Shown here: positions 1 to 6,037 of the stretch, piece by piece | How positions within the stretch are numbered: the stretch's first letter is position 1 | Layout: the number at the start of each line of letters is the position of its first letter | DNA from: Patescibacteria group bacterium UBA5187 | Lineage (GTDB): Bacteria; Patescibacteriota; Minisyncoccia; Phycocordibacterales; PALSA-1337 | NCBI GenBank assembly: GCA_002413065.1 | Contig: DHWH01000001.1 | Span: forward strand, 1 to 17,074 | Length of the DNA: 17,074 bases | Direction: 5' to 3' | The notes under the pieces: model-generated | The model's database searches: none | What the model saw: the letters and a program-made list of their open reading frames with translations, nothing else | Told to the model about the DNA's origin: nothing | Program-made: the position numbers and the translations under genes

Positions 1-1
1 C

Positions 2-289
2 ACGGAAGTTTACTTAAGCCCTTTGGAAGCCCATGGGCAGAAATTGCCTTTGATCGTCCTGGGTTCGGGCAATATTCCGGAATGGGTCGGACTGGCCGAC
101 CCCCGGTCAATTCGTTTCATTTCCAAGCCGGAATTTAGTCTGGAAAAGTTCACCCGGGCAATCTGCGATTTCGAGTTCCTCATCAAGGAGCAAGAAAAGG
201 CGAGCCCTCGCGTACAACCTCCTTTTAAATTCCCCGCTAGTCGTGTGGTTCTAACAGAACCGTTAGGACGCACAGTCAGTCTCAACTGA
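2..289 (+). CDS. partial receiver-like protein (C-terminal part)
   Basis: The reading frame is open from the window edge, so the true start is probably upstream; an internal TTG at 23 is possible but would truncate the fold. The visible 95 or so residues look like the second half of a CheY-type receiver: a hydrophobic strand (KLPLIVLGSGN) followed by a strand ending in FISKPEFSLEKF, where the Lys-Pro pair sits where receivers keep their conserved lysine and cis-proline. The phosphoacceptor part is outside the window. A 35-residue basic/hydrophobic tail follows. It heads a row of three + strand genes of similar size and topology (456-863, 967-1401), each with its own terminator. The receiver assignment is fold-level inference; no output domain is visible. 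Confidence 0.5.
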   Translation, partial: TEVYLSPLEAHGQKLPLIVLGSGNIPEWVGLADPRSIRFISKPEFSLEKFTRAICDFEFLIKEQEKASPRVQPPFKFPASRVVLTEPLGRTVSLN

Positions 290-301
290 CTTCCCTCATC
301 C

Positions 302-330
302 GCCGAAGCTTTCCAGCTCTCGGCTTTTTT
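302..330 (+). terminator. rho-independent terminator after the first receiver-like gene
   Basis: GCCGA pairs with TCGGC and an inner AGCT pairs with AGCT around TTCC, followed by six T (325-330). It lies 13 nt after the stop at 289. Two further short perfect hairpins (247-261 and 274-291) precede it. Confidence 0.8.
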
Positions 331-384
331 ATATTTTTATAAGTAAGAATATCCTCTTTTCCACAGCACCCCATAATATCGCAC

Positions 385-412
385 TTGACAAGTGTGGGGT
401 AGCTGATATTAT
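385..412 (+). promoter_or_regulatory. promoter of the 456-863 gene
   Basis: A perfect -35 TTGACA (385-390), a 16-nt spacer and TATTAT (407-412). This predicts a start of transcription near 419 and a leader of about 37 nt with no Shine-Dalgarno sequence before ATG 456. Confidence 0.6.
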
Positions 413-455
413 ATTCCTTGAACCCCTGAACAATATCCCATTATCCCCTTGAACT

Positions 456-863
456 ATGAAAATTCTTGTTTGCATACCTGAGGCTGCAGCCATTATTACA
501 GCCATTCTAAAGCGTTTTGCCTTAGAACATCCCGAGCACAGAGTTGCCTGGGAATTGGCAACTCCCGAAGATATCCCTACGCGCGTCGAAGACGTTGATG
601 TCCTTATCATCAAATTTGACGAAGGAATCCTCGATTCCGTAAAACGATGCGGGAACGGGGTCGGAACCATTGTGTTGCAAAATGGCACACCGATTCCGCC
701 GGAGAAACACTTCGGCTACACTCTTGAAAAGCTCACATTCAAGGATCTCGAAGAAGCTCTGATTCGTCTTCACCAAGCAATTACGGCACGTCCGGTGTTG
801 CGTGTGACTACCGGCTTACTAAAGCCATCCGAATTCTTGCAACTGGAATTTGCCCTTCCTTAA
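456..863 (+). CDS. small receiver-like protein
   Basis: 135 residues, function not recognised. The N-terminus MKILVCIPEA and the strands DVDVLIIKFDEG and GTIVLQNGTPIP, followed by a helix (FKDLEEALIRLHQA), give the alternating strand/helix order of a CheY-like receiver. The position of the phosphoacceptor Asp at the end of strand 3 appears to be Lys (IIKFDEG) and the N-terminal acidic pair is missing, so phosphorylation is unlikely. A tail of about 25 residues follows the last helix. It has its own TTGACA promoter and a strong terminator, so it is a single-gene unit. The start context (CCTTGAACT-ATG-AAA) resembles that of the next gene (CCCGAACAT-ATG-AAA), which supports descent by tandem duplication. 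The fold call is inference from pattern only. Confidence 0.6.
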   Translation: MKILVCIPEAAAIITAILKRFALEHPEHRVAWELATPEDIPTRVEDVDVLIIKFDEGILDSVKRCGNGVGTIVLQNGTPIPPEKHFGYTLEKLTFKDLEEALIRLHQAITARPVLRVTTGLLKPSEFLQLEFALP

Positions 864-883
864 TTCCAATACCATCTGTCACC

Positions 884-911
884 GCCGAACCCTCCTGGTT
901 CGGCATTTTTT
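884..911 (+). terminator. rho-independent terminator of the 456-863 gene
   Basis: GCCGAACC pairs with GGTTCGGC around CTCCT, followed by ATTTTTT. It is nearly identical to the terminator of the next gene (1417-1445). Confidence 0.9.
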
Positions 912-915
912 ATTG

Positions 916-945
916 TTGACAATATAGACACTGATAACATAGTAT
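916..945 (+). promoter_or_regulatory. promoter of the 967-1401 gene
   Basis: TTGACA (916-921), an 18-nt spacer and TAGTAT (940-945). ATG 967 is 21 nt after the -10, giving a leader of roughly 14 nt without a Shine-Dalgarno sequence. Confidence 0.6.
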
Positions 946-966
946 GTCCATGAAATCCCCGAACAT

Positions 967-1401
967 ATGAAAATAAAATTCTTGGTAGTGTGTCCCCAGG
1001 ATGCCCTGCAGAGCTTCGATCTAATCATGCGGCGCGCAAAAACTGACGGCCGGCTGGATATCGAATGGATCAGCGAATCTGATCCTGATGTGGCTCGCAC
1101 CCGTCTTCAGGAAGTCGATGTTGTTCTCGTGCACACGGACGGAAAGACCGACTCGTTGGTGGAAGAAATCCAGTGGCTGCGCATGCCCCACATTGTAATG
1201 AGGTCCGTCGAAGTTCAGCCTGCAAAAAAAGAAGGTGTTCCGACAATATATTTCATGGCAAAGGAGGACAGTGAACAATTCAGCAGATGCGTCATTGCAT
1301 TATGTGAAAACATTACTCATCCTCCCAATGAAGGCAGTTTCAAAAACGCCATCAATAATTTGCTGCGGGTAGTGGCACCGCAACAGATGAGACTGAATTA
1401 A
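967..1401 (+). CDS. small receiver-like protein
   Basis: 144 residues, not assigned to a known family. It opens with a hydrophobic strand (MKIKFLVVCPQD), then shows VDVVLVHTDGKTD, PHIVMRSVEVQP and PTIYFMAKEDSEQF, matching the strand order of the preceding gene and of CheY-type receivers. The expected phosphoacceptor position seems to be His (VLVHTDG), so this would be a pseudo-receiver. A lysine is kept before the last helix (MAKED). The C-terminal 30 residues form a separate amphipathic tail. It has its own promoter (916-945) and a terminator (1417-1445) that lies inside the 3' end of the convergent rarA gene. Similarity to its neighbours is structural and contextual rather than strong residue identity. 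Confidence 0.6.
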   Translation: MKIKFLVVCPQDALQSFDLIMRRAKTDGRLDIEWISESDPDVARTRLQEVDVVLVHTDGKTDSLVEEIQWLRMPHIVMRSVEVQPAKKEGVPTIYFMAKEDSEQFSRCVIALCENITHPPNEGSFKNAINNLLRVVAPQQMRLN

Positions 1402-1409
1402 AGCCGTAT

Positions 1410-2585
1410 TCATTTCGCCGAAACCCTCCTGGTTTCGGCATTTTTATTTCTTACTTTCAAATACTTCTTGCCCTTAAGTTTTTCAGGCAAATAACTTTCC
1501 GTATCATACTTTTGATATCCTTTTTCGTATCCCAATTCCTTCATCAGCTTTGTCGGGGCATTCCGCACCTTCAAAGGTATCGGAATATTGCCGGTTTTCT
1601 TTACATCATCGAGAGCCTCAAAATATGCTTCGTAGGCACTCCTGTCTTTTGCCGCCAACGCCAAGTACGCCGCCCCATGAGCCAGATTGATAGCAGCTTC
1701 GGGAAGTCCGATTGTTTCCACTGCACGGAACACTTCATTAGCCACGACCAATGCGGTCGGCTGTGCCAAACCGATATCTTCTGATGCAAATATCACCATG
1801 CGTCGAGCGATGAATTTTGGGTCCTCGCCGCCTTCGATCATTCGTGCCAGATAATAGATGGCCGCATCGGCATCGCCGGCACGCATGCTTTTTATGAATG
1901 CGGAAATCGTATCATAGTGTTCCTCCCCCTTTTTATCAAAACGGATGAATGCATGCTCGAAAGCATTCTTCAGTGACTCGCGCGTAACCGTTCCATAGAG
2001 TCGTTGCGCATTTTCCACTGCAGTGATGGCAATGCGCGCATCTCCATTCGCCAATCCTGCCAGCCAATCCAACGCGTCATTCGGAATTTTTATTTTCGTG
2101 CGCTTGATGATGGACTTCAGATCTTTTTCAGAAAGGCTTTTTAGGACGAATACCCGGCAGCGTGAAAGCAAAGCCGGAATGATCTCGAAGCTTGGATTTT
2201 CGGTCGTAGCGCCGATCAGGGTCAATACGCCGCTTTCGACATATGGCAGAAGAAAATCCTGTTGGGCTTTATTGAAACGATGGATCTCATCCAAAAAGAG
2301 GAGTTTCGGACGCTGATCGAGCATCACCGGATCATTGATGATATTTTTTATATCTTCTTTGCCTGCAGAAACAGCCGACAATTCATAGAGCCGGACATCG
2401 AGAGCATTGGCATATATCCGGGCAATGGTCGTTTTACCTGTACCCGGCGGTCCCCACAAAATGAACGAGAAAAGATGCTTGCCCTCAATGGCCGTACGCA
2501 AAGGCTTGCCCGGGCCAACGAGATGTTCCTGCCCTGCAAATTCCTTCAATGATTTTGGTCGAATTTTATTGGCGAGCGGTTCCAT
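1410..2585 (-). CDS. rarA: replication-associated recombination protein A (AAA+ ATPase)
   Basis: 391 residues, a normal to slightly short length for RarA/MgsA. It is an AAA+ ATPase related to clamp loaders that acts at stalled replication forks. Visible landmarks: the opening MEPLANKIRPKSLKEFAGQE, Walker A GPPGTGKTT (about 45-53), Walker B LLFLDEIHRF (about 95-104), the sensor region GATTENPSFE with a following LLSRCRVF arginine-finger segment, and the C-terminal tetramerisation part with EGGEDPKFIARRM and SEDIGLA. The family typically ends near LPEKLKGKKYL; here another 17 or so residues follow, partly encoded by the terminator of the convergent + gene. A TATAAT sits exactly 6 nt before the ATG, which suggests a leaderless mRNA with its own promoter just downstream of tRNA-Trp. 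Confidence 0.95.
   Translation of the reverse strand: MEPLANKIRPKSLKEFAGQEHLVGPGKPLRTAIEGKHLFSFILWGPPGTGKTTIARIYANALDVRLYELSAVSAGKEDIKNIINDPVMLDQRPKLLFLDEIHRFNKAQQDFLLPYVESGVLTLIGATTENPSFEIIPALLSRCRVFVLKSLSEKDLKSIIKRTKIKIPNDALDWLAGLANGDARIAITAVENAQRLYGTVTRESLKNAFEHAFIRFDKKGEEHYDTISAFIKSMRAGDADAAIYYLARMIEGGEDPKFIARRMVIFASEDIGLAQPTALVVANEVFRAVETIGLPEAAINLAHGAAYLALAAKDRSAYEAYFEALDDVKKTGNIPIPLKVRNAPTKLMKELGYEKGYQKYDTESYLPEKLKGKKYLKVRNKNAETRRVSAK
1417..1445 (+). terminator. rho-independent terminator of the 967-1401 gene, inside rarA
   Basis: GCCGAAACC pairs with GGTTTCGGC around CTCCT, followed by ATTTTT. The hairpin DNA also encodes the last residues of rarA on the opposite strand. It has no T-run on the minus side, so it should act only on + transcripts. 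Confidence 0.85.
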
Positions 2586-2591
2586 ACTCGC

Positions 2592-2619
2592 ATTATACGC
2601 TTCGGAGGAAGTGGGGCAA
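2592..2619 (-). promoter_or_regulatory. rarA promoter, probably giving a leaderless mRNA
   Basis: Reading the minus strand: TTGCCC (2614-2619), a 16-nt spacer, consensus TATAAT (2592-2597), then 6 nt to ATG 2585. Transcription would begin at or next to the start codon. Confidence 0.6.
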
Positions 2620-2635
2620 GAGACTGTTTTTACTG

Positions 2636-2706
2636 CGGGCGATGGAGGAATCGAACCCCCGACAGCCCTTTTGGAGAGGGCAGTTATGCCACTTAACTAA
2701 TCGCCC
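2636..2706 (-). tRNA. trnW: tRNA-Trp (anticodon CCA)
   Basis: A complete 71-nt cloverleaf: acceptor GGGCGAT/ATCGCCC, D arm GTTA..TAAC, anticodon stem GCCCT/AGGGC with loop CTCCAAA (anticodon CCA), a 4-nt variable loop, T arm GGGGG-TTCGATT-CCTCC and discriminator G, as usual for bacterial tRNA-Trp. The 3' CCA is not encoded. It lies downstream of rpmG, as in the common rpmG-trnW-secE-nusG order, but here rarA follows in place of secE. Confidence 0.95.
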
Positions 2707-2739
2707 ACGCGTTCACAAGCACTCTCTTTTAATTACAAC

Positions 2740-2776
2740 AAAAAAGAGGGTGTCAGATTATACTACCCTCTTTTTT
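2740..2776. terminator. bidirectional terminator hairpin between rpmG and tRNA-Trp
   Basis: AAAAAAGAGGGT and ACCCTCTTTTTT form a 12-bp stem with a T-run on both strands, so it can stop transcripts from either side. On the minus strand it should end the rpmG transcript before tRNA-Trp. Its loop carries TATAAT on the minus strand (2757-2762). Confidence 0.8.
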
Positions 2777-2795
2777 ATGATTGCGCAAAAGAATA

Positions 2796-2954
2796 TTATT
2801 TCTTGGCCTCCTTGAAAACCACGTGTTTGCGGAGTTTTGCACTGTACTTTTTGAGCTCGATTTTCTTTTCCACGGTTTTCCTGTTCTTGCGTGACCAGTA
2901 GGTTTCGCCTGTGGATTTGTTCTTAAGTTGTATAAGCTGTGTTTGTCTTGCCAT
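2796..2954 (-). CDS. rpmG: 50S ribosomal protein L33
   Basis: 52 residues, the normal L33 length. The sequence reads MARQTQLIQLKNKSTGETYW, then a basic stretch SRKNRKTVEKKIELKKYSA and KLRKHVVFKEAKK. This is the L33 pattern: a beta strand, then the Y-W/T-x-K-N element, then K-KY-P/S-x-LRKHVVFKE. It lacks the two CxxC pairs, so it is the zinc-free type. L33 sits on the large subunit near the tRNA exit site. The gene precedes tRNA-Trp on the same strand, as in many bacteria. A promoter with TTGCAA and TATAGT lies upstream, and no Shine-Dalgarno sequence is seen in the 21-nt stretch before ATG. Confidence 0.95.
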   Translation of the reverse strand: MARQTQLIQLKNKSTGETYWSRKNRKTVEKKIELKKYSAKLRKHVVFKEAKK

Positions 2955-2975
2955 GGTGTTAAATTAGGTTGAGAT

Positions 2976-3004
2976 ACTATATCGTAAATACCCTATAATT
3001 GCAA
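2976..3004 (-). promoter_or_regulatory. rpmG promoter
   Basis: Minus strand: TTGCAA (2999-3004), a 17-nt spacer, TATAGT (2976-2981), and 21 nt to ATG 2954. Confidence 0.55.
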
Positions 3005-3032
3005 ACTGCTGATTGCACTCGTATACATATAT

Positions 3033-3067
3033 AAAAAGACCGCGGGAATGCAACTTGCATCCCGCGG
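3033..3067 (-). terminator. rho-independent terminator of the secreted-protein unit
   Basis: A GC-rich stem (CCGCGGGA-TGCAA pairing with TTGCA-TCCCGCGG, 3040-3067, one bulge) followed on the minus strand by TCTTTTT. It lies 24 nt after the stop at 3092. Confidence 0.85.
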
Positions 3068-3091
3068 CCGTGAAGAACTTCACATTTCAGC

Positions 3092-4198
3092 TTAGCCTTT
3101 TCCGATATCTACTGGGTAACCGTAGTAATTGGGATTCTTCAAGTTCATCCCGAGGGGAATTATTTGATAGTCACCCACAGTGAAGTCGTACTTCACTGAC
3201 GTTGCTCCGGCCGGAACTGTGATTGTCGTCCTTACTTTGCTCTGCTGGTTTTCAATGACGTAACTGGTGGCGTACTGGCCATCAGAGGAGTGAACCGAGA
3301 GTGTGACACCCTTGGTAATATCATTGTCAAACCGAGCCATGAGCAAAGGCACCTTGCCATAGCCTTTCCATGAGTAAACACTCGCATCCAGTTGCGTTTG
3401 ATTCTTGAAGGATTTGAAGTCTTCGGAATCGCGCAGCAAAACGCTGAATATTACCCAGGTGAGAGGTGCTGGAGAGGCATCCTTAAGCCAGTACGCCGTA
3501 GTGAATCCCCACGCCATGTGATTAGTTTCGAACACGGTGTCCAAAACTATGGTGCCATTGCCGGCATAGTCCGTCGGGAAAGATAACCATCCATCCCTGA
3601 CTCCAAGAACCATGCCATGCTGACCCCATCCATCTTCCACCACCAACCGGGCGCCTTGTAATCCGGGAATTTTAATCCGGATCTCTGATGCCAAGTGGAT
3701 TTCCATGCCCGTAGCAGAAGCAGGAAGCGTCCAATAGCTGTTATTCCACGGGACCGGTTGACCGCCGCCGTAAGCGTAAAATAACGGATAGGCGTCAGAC
3801 GATGATGTTACAGCTTCGTAGCTGTTGGTATTCCAGAACTGTGCATTGAGGTTGACATAGGCATTGGTATCCACGAGCCGAATTCCCCACCAATAAGGCG
3901 TGACGGCGTTGTTAAGGACGTCAAGCGTTTTGACCTGATTGGTAATGGGGAAAAATCCCACATTTTGCCAATTGTCAGCTTGTGCGCCGCTGCCATAGTT
4001 CAACTGAACGCCCTGGATCTGGTTGAAGGCGTACCCGACTAGGGCCGCATGATTCGTCAACATCGACAGATCAATTGATGGCGGAGTTGGCGTCGGAATC
4101 GGTACAGGCATAGGCACCTGTGCCGAACTACGCAGGGTGGTAGTGATGAGAACGGCGAAAATCGCCGCAACTTTAAGGAGACAATTAATTTTTTTCAT
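3092..4198 (-). CDS. secreted protein of unknown function
   Basis: 368 residues, not recognised. The N-terminus is a clear signal peptide: MKKINCLLK, a hydrophobic core (VAAIFAVLITTTL) and RSSA|Q as the likely cleavage site near residue 26. A short Pro-rich linker (VPMPVPIPTPTPPS) follows. The rest is rich in aromatic residues, Asn, Gly and Thr and looks like a beta-strand protein (for example YWWGIRLVDTNAYVNLNAQFW and repeated Tyr/Trp strands), ending without a sorting motif or membrane anchor. A cell-surface or exported binding or structural protein is plausible but unproven. The gene for a single-pass membrane protein ends 44 nt upstream, and a strong terminator follows, so the two form a closed unit. 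The true cleavage site and any domain need a profile search. Confidence 0.75.
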   Translation of the reverse strand: MKKINCLLKVAAIFAVLITTTLRSSAQVPMPVPIPTPTPPSIDLSMLTNHAALVGYAFNQIQGVQLNYGSGAQADNWQNVGFFPITNQVKTLDVLNNAVTPYWWGIRLVDTNAYVNLNAQFWNTNSYEAVTSSSDAYPLFYAYGGGQPVPWNNSYWTLPASATGMEIHLASEIRIKIPGLQGARLVVEDGWGQHGMVLGVRDGWLSFPTDYAGNGTIVLDTVFETNHMAWGFTTAYWLKDASPAPLTWVIFSVLLRDSEDFKSFKNQTQLDASVYSWKGYGKVPLLMARFDNDITKGVTLSVHSSDGQYATSYVIENQQSKVRTTITVPAGATSVKYDFTVGDYQIIPLGMNLKNPNYYGYPVDIGKG

Positions 4199-4242
4199 TC
4201 TGATTGCTTTCGTGTTTTCGTTTCTGTGTTTCTGGTTTGTGT

Positions 4243-4557
4243 TTATTGCTGGTTTTCGTTTTCAACTGTCGCCCCTTGACCCGCATTCGCAGGTTTGGGG
4301 CGCACTGGGATCGGCCTCGGGCCGGCCAGCGTCAATTTACTGATCTGGAACTTCAGTTCGTTAGAAGTTGCCTGGATAACCGGAGTCATCACAGGTTTTT
4401 CCACCGAATGTGTAATGGATGTCTTCGCCAGATTTGGGGCCGGCGTTTGGTCCTCGTTTTTATTACGAAGGACATATAAGACACCTAAAAGAAGCAGACC
4501 TCCGCACGTGATCGCAATAGCGACCCCGGGACGGAGGGAATTTTGTTTGTTAACCAT
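4243..4557 (-). CDS. small single-pass membrane protein, partner of the secreted protein
   Basis: 104 residues, family unknown. A short basic N-terminus (MVNKQNSLRPG) is followed by one hydrophobic helix (about residues 11-30, VAIAITCGGLLLLGVLYVL) and RNKNED, so it is probably N-in with the remaining 70 residues outside. The outer part is Pro/Thr/Lys-rich (APNLAKTSITHSVEKPVMTP) with a KFQISKLTLAGPRPIPVRPK segment and a polar end. It is the first gene of a two-gene minus-strand unit with the secreted protein at 3092-4198. A TTGACA promoter (4701-4728) gives it a leader of about 135 nt that contains a perfect 9-bp inverted repeat. Confidence 0.65.
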   Translation of the reverse strand: MVNKQNSLRPGVAIAITCGGLLLLGVLYVLRNKNEDQTPAPNLAKTSITHSVEKPVMTPVIQATSNELKFQISKLTLAGPRPIPVRPKPANAGQGATVENENQQ

Positions 4558-4663
4558 AATCGTAATTCTGACAATTCATCCCATTCCTACCACACGCCGT
4601 TCGCACACGCGAAAAGCTAGTTTTAAGCTGAATATGTGATTGGAAAAGAACAAATGTGGCTTG

Positions 4664-4686
4664 GATGAGCTGTGAATCAGCTCATC
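4664..4686. repeat. perfect 9-bp inverted repeat between the divergent units
   Basis: GATGAGCTG and CAGCTCATC around TGAAT. It lies just downstream of the minus promoter at 4701-4728, so it is either a leader hairpin of the membrane/secreted unit or a dimeric regulator site. There is no T-run on either side, so it is not a terminator. Confidence 0.55.
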
Positions 4687-4700
4687 GGCCGTAAGGCGAT

Positions 4701-4728
4701 ACAATAGCACACTTAATATATTTGTCAA
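4701..4728 (-). promoter_or_regulatory. promoter of the membrane/secreted protein unit
   Basis: Minus strand: perfect TTGACA (4723-4728), a 16-nt spacer, TATTGT (4701-4706). It diverges from alr and lies within 40 nt of the alr -10. Confidence 0.55.
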
Positions 4729-4754
4729 CACTATCGCAAAAAGTAGCCCGAAAG

Positions 4755-4760
4755 TACAAT
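4755..4760 (+). promoter_or_regulatory. -10 element of alr, probably leaderless
   Basis: TACAAT placed 6 nt before ATG 4767, the same spacing as at rarA, rpe and the response regulator. No good -35 is seen at 16-18 nt. Confidence 0.4.
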
Positions 4761-4766
4761 AGATAC

Positions 4767-5957
4767 ATGTCCAACCCCTTCACATGGCTCTCGCGGCGCA
4801 GATTCCCCTATGAACCGCTCATAACAGTGGAGCTTTCGAAAACCCGCCTGATCCATAACCTGCAGGAATTCAAGAAAATCGCTCCGCACCATAGCGTGGC
4901 TCCGGTTTTAAAAAGCAATGCATACGGGCACGGATTGCGCGAAATTGCGCACATATTGGAAAATTACAGGCGTACCGATCCCGGCGCGCGGAATGAAAAC
5001 GGCACGGGTACAATCCCCTTCTTTGTCGTTGATTCATACTTCGAGGCGCTTTCATTGCGCTCAGATGGCATCCACACGCCCCTGCTCATCATCGGGTATA
5101 CGCGAGCGGAAACTATTCTCCATTCTCACCTGGAGCGTGTCGCATTCACGGTAACGAGTCTGGAAATGCTCCAGCAGCTGGAAAATACCGAAAACAAAAT
5201 TATCGTTCATTTAAAAATAGATACAGGCATGAGACGGCAAGGAATCCTTCCGGAAGAAATCCAGCACGCTCTGGATCTTATTGCCGACAATCCATTGATC
5301 AAACTCGAAGGTATATGCTCGCATCTCTTTGACAGCGACAATGCCGATCCGTCGCATACCGAAGGACAGATCCATTCATGGAATGCGTTGGTTCAGCATA
5401 TCCGCACCGAATTCCCATTGATAAAGTATATTCATCTGTCCAATACCGACGGACATCGCTACACTACTGATATCGATGCAAATGTTTCCCGGCTCGGCCT
5501 CGGACTGTATGGCATGTCTGACGATTCTGATTTTGCCGAGAAACACGATCTGCGTCCTGTCTTGGAAATGAAAACAAGCATAAGCAGCATTAAAAAAATC
5601 AAGCGCGATGATACCGTCGGATACAGCGCGACCTTTAAGGCGGCTTCGGATATGACCATCGCCACCATTCCCGCCGGATATTTCGAAGGAATAGACAGGA
5701 GACTTTCAAATAACGGCGTCATTCTCGTCGGTGCCGAAAGAACTTCTTGTCCCATAGCCGGCCGCGTTAGCATGAATATCACCACGATAGATATTTCCCG
5801 CACGACAGATGCGCACATCGGAACTCCTGTTCTTGTCATCAGTAATACTCCAGCTGACGAAAATTCCATTCGATCCATAGCAAAAAAATGCGGCACCATT
5901 TCACATGAGATCGCCGTGCATATTCCGCTTCATTTGAAGAGGGTGGTTGTGGAGTAG
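4767..5957 (+). CDS. alr: alanine racemase
   Basis: 396 residues, a slightly long Alr. It is the PLP enzyme that makes D-alanine for peptidoglycan, in the cytoplasm. The PLP lysine is in APVLKSNAYGHG (K49), and the barrel strands are recognisable (HLKIDTGMRRQG, GICSHLFDSD, HLSNTDGHR, SRLGLGLYGMS). The second catalytic residue is Tyr286 in VGYSATF. The late motif usually written GRVCMDQ reads GRVSMNIT, with Asn for Asp. Residues 65-77 or so (TDPGARNENGTG) are a small insertion. ATG 4767 was chosen because the family begins about 20 residues before ITVELSKTRLIHNL and a -10 lies 6 nt upstream; an in-frame TTG at 4722 would add 15 residues. It is divergent from the membrane/secreted unit and convergent with the gene at 6038. 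No + strand terminator was found. Confidence 0.93.
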   Translation: MSNPFTWLSRRRFPYEPLITVELSKTRLIHNLQEFKKIAPHHSVAPVLKSNAYGHGLREIAHILENYRRTDPGARNENGTGTIPFFVVDSYFEALSLRSDGIHTPLLIIGYTRAETILHSHLERVAFTVTSLEMLQQLENTENKIIVHLKIDTGMRRQGILPEEIQHALDLIADNPLIKLEGICSHLFDSDNADPSHTEGQIHSWNALVQHIRTEFPLIKYIHLSNTDGHRYTTDIDANVSRLGLGLYGMSDDSDFAEKHDLRPVLEMKTSISSIKKIKRDDTVGYSATFKAASDMTIATIPAGYFEGIDRRLSNNGVILVGAERTSCPIAGRVSMNITTIDISRTTDAHIGTPVLVISNTPADENSIRSIAKKCGTISHEIAVHIPLHLKRVVVE

Positions 5958-5987
5958 GGATTGGAAGAGTGGCTGTTTTCATATAAT

Positions 5988-6012
5988 AAAAAAGCTGACC
6001 TACTTGGCCAGC
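5988..6012 (-). terminator. rho-independent terminator of the 6038-6739 gene
   Basis: Minus strand: GCTGGCC pairs with GGTCAGC (one mismatch) around AAGTA, followed by six T and TATTAT. Confidence 0.8.
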
Positions 6013-6037
6013 GTGATAAGCTCGTGCGAGCAAATCC

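Noticed and set aside
4722..4766. TTG start of alr
   Set aside because: The extra 15 residues are basic and unlike the family, and the -10 element lies within this stretch.
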